From NCBI GenBank assembly GCA_947471695.1, contig CANIWY010000032.1:1-10791 (forward strand): a DNA stretch of 10,791 nt, written 5' to 3'. Origin of the DNA: Nitrosomonadaceae bacterium (GTDB taxonomy: Bacteria; Pseudomonadota; Gammaproteobacteria; Burkholderiales; Nitrosomonadaceae). The notes beneath the pieces are model-generated. The model had not been told where the DNA came from. It did not search any database and saw only the letters and a program-made list of their open reading frames with translations. Positions within the stretch are counted from its first letter, which is position 1. The number at the start of each line of letters is the position of its first letter. The position numbers and the translations under genes were made by a program. Below are positions 6,905 through 10,791 of the stretch, one piece after another.

Positions 6905-7023
6905 ATCGCGCCAGCAGCTTGTCAGACTCAAACTTGAGAAGATTAATATCCGGCTGATTAAAAACAACTAAATTACATTGTTATAGATCGCATCTTGACC
7001 TGAATCACCCCTTAAGGTCTCCC

Positions 7024-7899
7024 CTACTGCGCCGAGCTCTCCTCCTTCAGAGACAATGCCATCGCATACAATATCTTTCTACTCTCACCTGTAATGTCCG
7101 CTGCAAGCTTTACTGCCTGCTTCAGTGGCAAGTCCTCAAGCAATATCTCCAGCGTATGCAGGGATTGGGCGCTAATTTCTGATTCCTTTTGAACCTCCGC
7201 ACCTGATATTAGCAGTACAAACTCCCCCTTTTGCTGGTTCGCATCCGCCTTCAACCAGGGCAGGGCATCTCCCAGATCACAGTGATGGATCGTCTCAAAT
7301 AATTTTGTCAGCTCCCGTGCAATCGTGATCCGACGGTGTGCCCCCATAACCGCAGCCAAGTCCGTGATACATTCCAGAATGCGGTGAGGTGCTTCATAAA
7401 ATATGAGGGTATGCGGCAGTGACTTTAACGCTTCCAGTGACCGTTTACGTGCGCCGGTCTTAGTCGGGAGGAATCCGTAAAATAGAAAATTCGGCTCAGT
7501 GATTCCACTTGCCGACAGCGCACACACCGCGGCATTTGCACCCGGTATCGGAGTCACTCTAAAACCCTGTTCCCGCACTAGCTCTACCAGAATCGCCCCA
7601 GGATCTGAAACTCCCGGGGTGCCTGCATCGGTGACCAGCGCGACCGACTGTCCCGCTTGAAGGAGCGCGATCACTTTCTCCGCAGCGGCACGCTCGTTGT
7701 GCTGATGCAGCGCCATCATCTTTACGCTTAATGAATGATGCGCGAGTAAATGCCGTGTGGTTCGGGTGTCCTCGGCTGCAATCACGTCCACTGACGCGAG
7801 CACATCCAGCGCCCGCAGACTGATATCGCGCAAGTTTCCTATCGGGGTAGCAACCACATATAATGTACTCTGTGTCATCATATCCTTGCATTGCTGCAT
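7024..7899 (-). CDS. rsmI: 16S rRNA (cytidine(1402)-2'-O)-methyltransferase RsmI
   Basis: RsmI uses S-adenosylmethionine to methylate the 2'-hydroxyl of C1402 in the decoding centre of 16S rRNA. The product has 291 residues (E. coli 286) and the tetrapyrrole-methylase fold. Visible markers are the N-terminal LYVVATPIGNLRDISLRAL, AAEDTRTTRHLL, the cofactor-site VTDAGTPGVSDPG, IPGANAAVCALSASG, LIFYEAPHR and IARELTKLFETIH. The ATG at 7899 has AGGG upstream, but an ATG at 7878 (product MTQSTLYVV, 284 residues) has AAGGA close before it and would also fit the family; both starts are possible. It is divergent from the dolP-like gene with about 180 bases between, which recalls the E. coli yraL(rsmI)/lpoA-yraN-diaA-dolP region. 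Confidence 0.95.
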   Translation of the reverse strand: MQQCKDMMTQSTLYVVATPIGNLRDISLRALDVLASVDVIAAEDTRTTRHLLAHHSLSVKMMALHQHNERAAAEKVIALLQAGQSVALVTDAGTPGVSDPGAILVELVREQGFRVTPIPGANAAVCALSASGITEPNFLFYGFLPTKTGARKRSLEALKSLPHTLIFYEAPHRILECITDLAAVMGAHRRITIARELTKLFETIHHCDLGDALPWLKADANQQKGEFVLLISGAEVQKESEISAQSLHTLEILLEDLPLKQAVKLAADITGESRKILYAMALSLKEESSAQ

Positions 7900-7947
7900 C
7901 TGTTTGGCCCTATCTTCCTCGTATCGGATTGCACTATACGGTAGGCC

Positions 7948-8082
7948 ATGAGTATTTTCTACCTAACCACAGAGATGTACGATTCTGATGCCGCACTCCC
8001 CTTGTCCATTGAATACTCGCGACCACCCCGAGAATCTTCGACAGGTCGTTTCGCGGCACACCATATTTCTGGAGTGAATTAA
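7948..8082 (+). CDS. Possible 44-residue ORF ending on the dolP start
   Basis: An ATG at 7948 opens 44 codons (MSIFYLTTEMYDSDAALPLS and onward), and its TAA (8080-8082) overlaps the dolP ATG as TAATG. No domain, signal or membrane helix is apparent, and only a weak purine stretch (GGTAGG) precedes the start. It fills most of the rsmI-dolP gap. It may be a coupled leader peptide or simply open by chance. Confidence 0.15.
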   Translation: MSIFYLTTEMYDSDAALPLSIEYSRPPRESSTGRFAAHHISGVN

Positions 8083-8666
8083 TGAAAAATTTGAACTGGA
8101 ACTGGCTGATACTACCTCTATTACTTTCCGTCCTCTCTGGTTGCGAGGTATTCCTTGTCAGCGGAATTATCACCGGAGTTGGTACAGGCCTTGCAGTATC
8201 TGAAGATCGTCGTACCAGCGGTACATTCGTTGAGGATGAAGGGATTGAATTCACGAGCGCCCAACTGATCAGGGAGAAGACCGCTGCGAATATTCATGTC
8301 AATGTCACCAGCTTCAACCGTAACGTTCTTCTCACCGGAGAGGCCCCAACCGAATCCATAAAAAAAGAAATTGAGGAACTGATCAGTGGGGTTAAAAATG
8401 TTCGAAATGTGACCAATGATATTGCGGTTACTAGTCCCAGCTCACTCCTCACCAGAAGTAACGACATGATAACGACGACCAAGGTCAAGGGGCGATTCTT
8501 GGATGGCGGAAGATTTCAAATAAATCACGTCAAGGTGGTAACCGAAAATGGCTCGGTCTACTTAATGGGACTGGTTAAGCGCCAAGAGTCCGAGAGTGCT
8601 TCAGAGATAGCCAGCTCTACCAGTGGCGTTCGACGAGTTGTTAAAGTATTTGAGTTCCTGGATTGA
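8082..8666 (+). CDS. dolP: Dual-BON-domain outer-membrane lipoprotein, DolP (YraP) type
   Basis: The 194-residue product has a lipoprotein signal peptide ending in the lipobox LSGC (Cys21) with Glu at +2, so Lol transport to the outer membrane is expected. Two BON domains follow, at about 50-117 and 126-194. The match to E. coli DolP/YraP (191 residues) is good from memory: SEDRRTSGTFVEDEGIE parallels its TDPRSVGTQVDDGTLE. INVTAY is replaced by VNVTSF, and VKVVTENGSVYLMGLV and IASSTSGVRRVVKVFEF correspond closely to its second domain. DolP binds anionic phospholipid, localises to the division site and supports outer-membrane integrity and BAM function. The GGAG at 8071-8074 is the ribosome binding site. 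The usual companions lpoA, yraN and diaA are absent between it and rsmI. A further BON protein of another type cannot be fully excluded. Confidence 0.88.
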   Translation: MKNLNWNWLILPLLLSVLSGCEVFLVSGIITGVGTGLAVSEDRRTSGTFVEDEGIEFTSAQLIREKTAANIHVNVTSFNRNVLLTGEAPTESIKKEIEELISGVKNVRNVTNDIAVTSPSSLLTRSNDMITTTKVKGRFLDGGRFQINHVKVVTENGSVYLMGLVKRQESESASEIASSTSGVRRVVKVFEFLD

Positions 8667-8796
8667 CTTTAATTGCTCCAGATACCCGCCCCAAGAAGAC
8701 ACGTCCAATGCTCAGAAACTTTCCCCTCATTCCCAGACTGTCTGACCATAGGCTCAGATTCACTCTGCGTTTAAGACATTAATCTTTTCTTCACCC

Positions 8797-10164
8797 ATGC
8801 TCCCTCCAGACTTCATCTTCCAGCTTCGATCCCTTCTTCCCCCGGAACGGCTTTATACCGATCCGATTGATTGCTATGCATACTCTTATGACAACAGCCG
8901 GAAAATTTCCCCCCCAGAGGCCGTTGTATTCCCACTCGCAACTGATGAGATCGTGAGCATTGTCAGGTTATGTAATGACTATCATGTCCCGCTCACCCCA
9001 CGCGGACGGGGTACCGGCACGACAGGTGGAAGCCTCCCCGAGCAGGGGGGTGTGGCACTATCCCTTGAGAGGATGCTAAGAATCATCAAGATTGATTTCG
9101 CGAATCGTGTCATCGTCACCGAGCCCGGCGTTCTTAATCAGTCGGTTCAAGATGCAGCCCTAAAGCACAATTTTTTCTGGCCACCCGACCCCTCAAGCGC
9201 GGCCTACTGCAGTGTCGGTGGCAACCTTGCTACCTCAGCCGGGGGTCCACATGCTGTTAAATATGGCACCACCCGAGATCACGTTCTTGGCTTAAAAGCT
9301 GTCACAGGCCAAGGCGAAGTTATCAAGACCGGGTGCTACACCACGAAGGGTGTAGTGGGTTATGACCTGACCCGCCTCCTGATTGGCTCTGAAGGGACAC
9401 TTGCCATCATCACTGAGGCAACTCTTAAGCTTACCCCCTTGCCGTCCTCTATCGGTGGGATTACAGCTCACTACCGGGATGCTGCGAGTTGTGCTGATGC
9501 AATCGTTGCCATCATGGCGCTCCCTCAAGTTCCCAGCGCTCTTGAGTTTCTCGATGAAGGCTCTCTCAACTTGATCCGTGGACGCTTTCCAGACATGCTC
9601 CCCTCGGACACCCGCGCGATGCTCATGATTGAGCTGGATGGAACGCCTAGGGATGTCTTGGAGTCAACGGAGTTAACTCTTTTAGCGTGTCAATCCGCAG
9701 GATTATTGCATGCTGAACGAGTTACAGATGCCGCAAACCTCTGGAAGACTCGTAAGGCATTGTCACCATTACTGCGTGATATCGCACCCAAAAAAATCAA
9801 TGAGGATGTAGTTGTCCCGGTTGCGGAACTGCCTGCATTATTGGAGGGTCTCAAGCAATTGAGTATTAGATACCAGATCGTGAATGTGAATTTTGGTCAT
9901 GCTGGGAATGGAAATATCCATGTGAACCTGCTGGTAAACCCAGAGGACAGCAGCGAAATGGCACGTGCGGAGAGATGCTTGGACGAGGTATTCGATCTGG
10001 TGATAAGGCTTAACGGCACCTTATCGGGCGAGCATGGTATCGGTAGCGAGAAGCGAGCCTACATTAGCAAGGAGGTCGATGTAACAACCCTTTCACTGAT
10101 GAAGTCCATCAAGCGAGTATTCGATCCAAACAATATTCTAAACCCAGGCAAGATGTTCCCCTGA
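8797..10164 (+). CDS. glcD: FAD-linked oxidoreductase, GlcD/D-lactate dehydrogenase type
   Basis: A 455-residue flavoprotein of the VAO/PCMH fold, which oxidises D-2-hydroxy acids such as glycolate or D-lactate. The N-terminal FAD-binding domain shows PRGRGTGTTGG (68-78), VTEPGV, PPDPSS and SVGGNLATSAGG, then LIGSEGTLAIITEATLKL. The C-terminal domain shows NFGHAGNGNIHVNL with His368 and SGEHGIGSEKRAY with His413, then the family ending FDPNNILNPGKMFP. E. coli GlcD has 499 residues and works with GlcE and GlcF; neither follows here, so it may act alone as a D-lactate dehydrogenase or use subunits encoded elsewhere. The symbol denotes the family, not a proven substrate. No good ribosome binding site precedes the ATG at 8797 (upstream is TTTTCTTCACCC), but the next residues fit the family start. 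The 130 bases before it contain a small palindrome CAGACTGTCTG (8734-8744) and no clear promoter. Confidence 0.9.
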   Translation: MLPPDFIFQLRSLLPPERLYTDPIDCYAYSYDNSRKISPPEAVVFPLATDEIVSIVRLCNDYHVPLTPRGRGTGTTGGSLPEQGGVALSLERMLRIIKIDFANRVIVTEPGVLNQSVQDAALKHNFFWPPDPSSAAYCSVGGNLATSAGGPHAVKYGTTRDHVLGLKAVTGQGEVIKTGCYTTKGVVGYDLTRLLIGSEGTLAIITEATLKLTPLPSSIGGITAHYRDAASCADAIVAIMALPQVPSALEFLDEGSLNLIRGRFPDMLPSDTRAMLMIELDGTPRDVLESTELTLLACQSAGLLHAERVTDAANLWKTRKALSPLLRDIAPKKINEDVVVPVAELPALLEGLKQLSIRYQIVNVNFGHAGNGNIHVNLLVNPEDSSEMARAERCLDEVFDLVIRLNGTLSGEHGIGSEKRAYISKEVDVTTLSLMKSIKRVFDPNNILNPGKMFP

Positions 10165-10189
10165 GCTGGTCGTGCAACTAGATGCGCGG

Positions 10190-10791
10190 TTAGTGGCCCT
10201 TAAGCAGTGCTGCAATATCGTGGGGGAATACCTCACTGCCATTGCCATTACTCACATATAGACGCAGCTTTCCTGCCTCATCAAATATATAGGTCCCTAT
10301 GGAATGATCCATGTCATGCTGTTCGGCGGTTCCCCCTGCCTGTTGCCGATATGCGACCTTAAATTCTTCTGTTACTTTTTTGATCGAATGACCATCTCCT
10401 GTTAACCCGAGGAACGAGGAATTAAATGAGGATAGATACTTCTCCAGAAGTTCCGGTGTATCGCGCTCAGGGTCGATGGTCACAAACAATACCTGTACCC
10501 GCTCTGCATCCTTGCCGAGCTTCTTTATGGTCTCCGACAGCTCACCCAGGGTTATAGGGCAGACGTCCGGACAGTTGATGTATCCAAAAAATACCACTAC
10601 CACCTTGCCCTTAAAGTCAGCGAGTGTGCGTGTCTTTCCTGAATGGTCATTGAGATTGAAGTCGCGACCGAATGCAGCGCCTGTGATATCTGATGCCAGG
10701 AATGTAGACTTAACTCCTACACCCTTTGTCTCAACTCCACAGCCTGAAATAGATGCTGCGGCCAGCGCTGCAGCAAGCAGTGCTGCATGAT
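10190..10791 (-). CDS. Sco1/SenC/PrrC-family copper chaperone lipoprotein, 5' end cut off
   Basis: The frame is open to the right edge and gives 199 residues; only the first few of the signal peptide are missing. The visible start is a hydrophobic Ala/Leu stretch ending in the lipobox ISGC (Cys codon at 10739-10741), so it is a membrane-anchored lipoprotein facing the periplasm. The thioredoxin-like Sco domain follows: FKGKVVVVFFGYINCPDVCP with the copper-binding CPDVC (CxxxC), TIDPERDTPE, and a distal DHSIGTYIFD whose histidine completes the copper site. Sco proteins deliver copper, or keep cysteines reduced, for the CuA centre of cytochrome c oxidase. A GTG at 10603 is only an internal codon; starting there would remove the anchor and one strand. 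The gene converges on the GlcD-type gene with 25 bases between and no visible terminator. Its operon partners lie outside the window. Confidence 0.93.
   Translation of the reverse strand, partial: HAALLAAALAAASISGCGVETKGVGVKSTFLASDITGAAFGRDFNLNDHSGKTRTLADFKGKVVVVFFGYINCPDVCPITLGELSETIKKLGKDAERVQVLFVTIDPERDTPELLEKYLSSFNSSFLGLTGDGHSIKKVTEEFKVAYRQQAGGTAEQHDMDHSIGTYIFDEAGKLRLYVSNGNGSEVFPHDIAALLKGH

Noticed and set aside
6950..7023. Possible rsmI terminator (AACAA/TTGTT followed by T-rich sequence on the minus strand)
   Set aside because: The stem is only five weak pairs with a nine-base loop, so it is too poor to call.
7934..8254. Minus-strand frame of 106 codons across the dolP start
   Set aside because: It is antisense to the signal peptide and first part of a clear lipoprotein gene, and its translation is low in complexity and matches no family.
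10476..10790. Plus-strand frame of 104 codons at the right edge
   Set aside because: It is antisense to the Sco coding sequence with its CPDVC and lipobox; its Ala/Ser-rich end mirrors the GC-rich signal peptide codons.
1..10791. Mobile elements, CRISPR arrays, tRNA or rRNA genes, defence system
   Set aside because: I found no transposase or integrase motifs, no regularly spaced repeats and no cloverleaf-like sequence; all long frames belong to housekeeping or redox families.

Overview
The window reads as an ordinary chromosomal housekeeping and envelope region of a gammaproteobacterium. By eye the base composition is moderate and codon use looks uniform. The reasons are the lolA-rarA-serS order, an rsmI gene divergent from a DolP-type (YraP) BON-domain lipoprotein, and a UbiB/AarF-type ABC1 kinase. 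A Sco1/SenC copper chaperone implies an aerobic haem-copper oxidase. I cannot place it more precisely, and I see no phage, insertion sequence, CRISPR array, tRNA or rRNA.

Layout. At 1-149 (minus) lies the N-terminus of a small one-helix membrane protein that runs off the left edge; it has a strong ribosome binding site and a plausible sigma70 promoter. A gene-poor stretch of about 420 bases follows. It holds two short direct-repeat pairs, a strong imperfect hairpin and a 45-codon open frame that overlaps the lolA start. Then come lolA (periplasmic lipoprotein carrier), rarA (replication-fork AAA+ ATPase, overlapping lolA) and serS (seryl-tRNA synthetase), all on the plus strand. Next is a tightly coupled plus-strand pair: an all-helical soluble protein of unknown function (probably the family named DUF6781) and an ABC1 kinase-like protein with two C-terminal membrane helices. 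This pair ends at a terminator.

Two minus-strand genes follow: a 79-residue thioredoxin-fold protein with a CPVC site, and rsmI (16S rRNA 2'-O-ribose methyltransferase). Divergent from rsmI is the dolP-like lipoprotein gene, then a GlcD/D-lactate-dehydrogenase-type flavoprotein. A convergent, 5'-truncated Sco lipoprotein gene reaches the right edge.

The genes fall into envelope lipoprotein traffic and integrity (lolA, dolP), replication and translation (rarA, serS, rsmI), and redox or respiratory work (ABC1 kinase, CPVC protein, GlcD-type flavoprotein, Sco). Nothing here is clearly a new defence, mobile or biosynthetic system. The best leads are the helical protein-ABC1 kinase module, the regulatory structure upstream of lolA, the small open frames ending on the lolA and dolP start codons, and a 27-kb-class locus (lpoA-yraN-diaA-dolP type) that here seems reduced to rsmI facing dolP.
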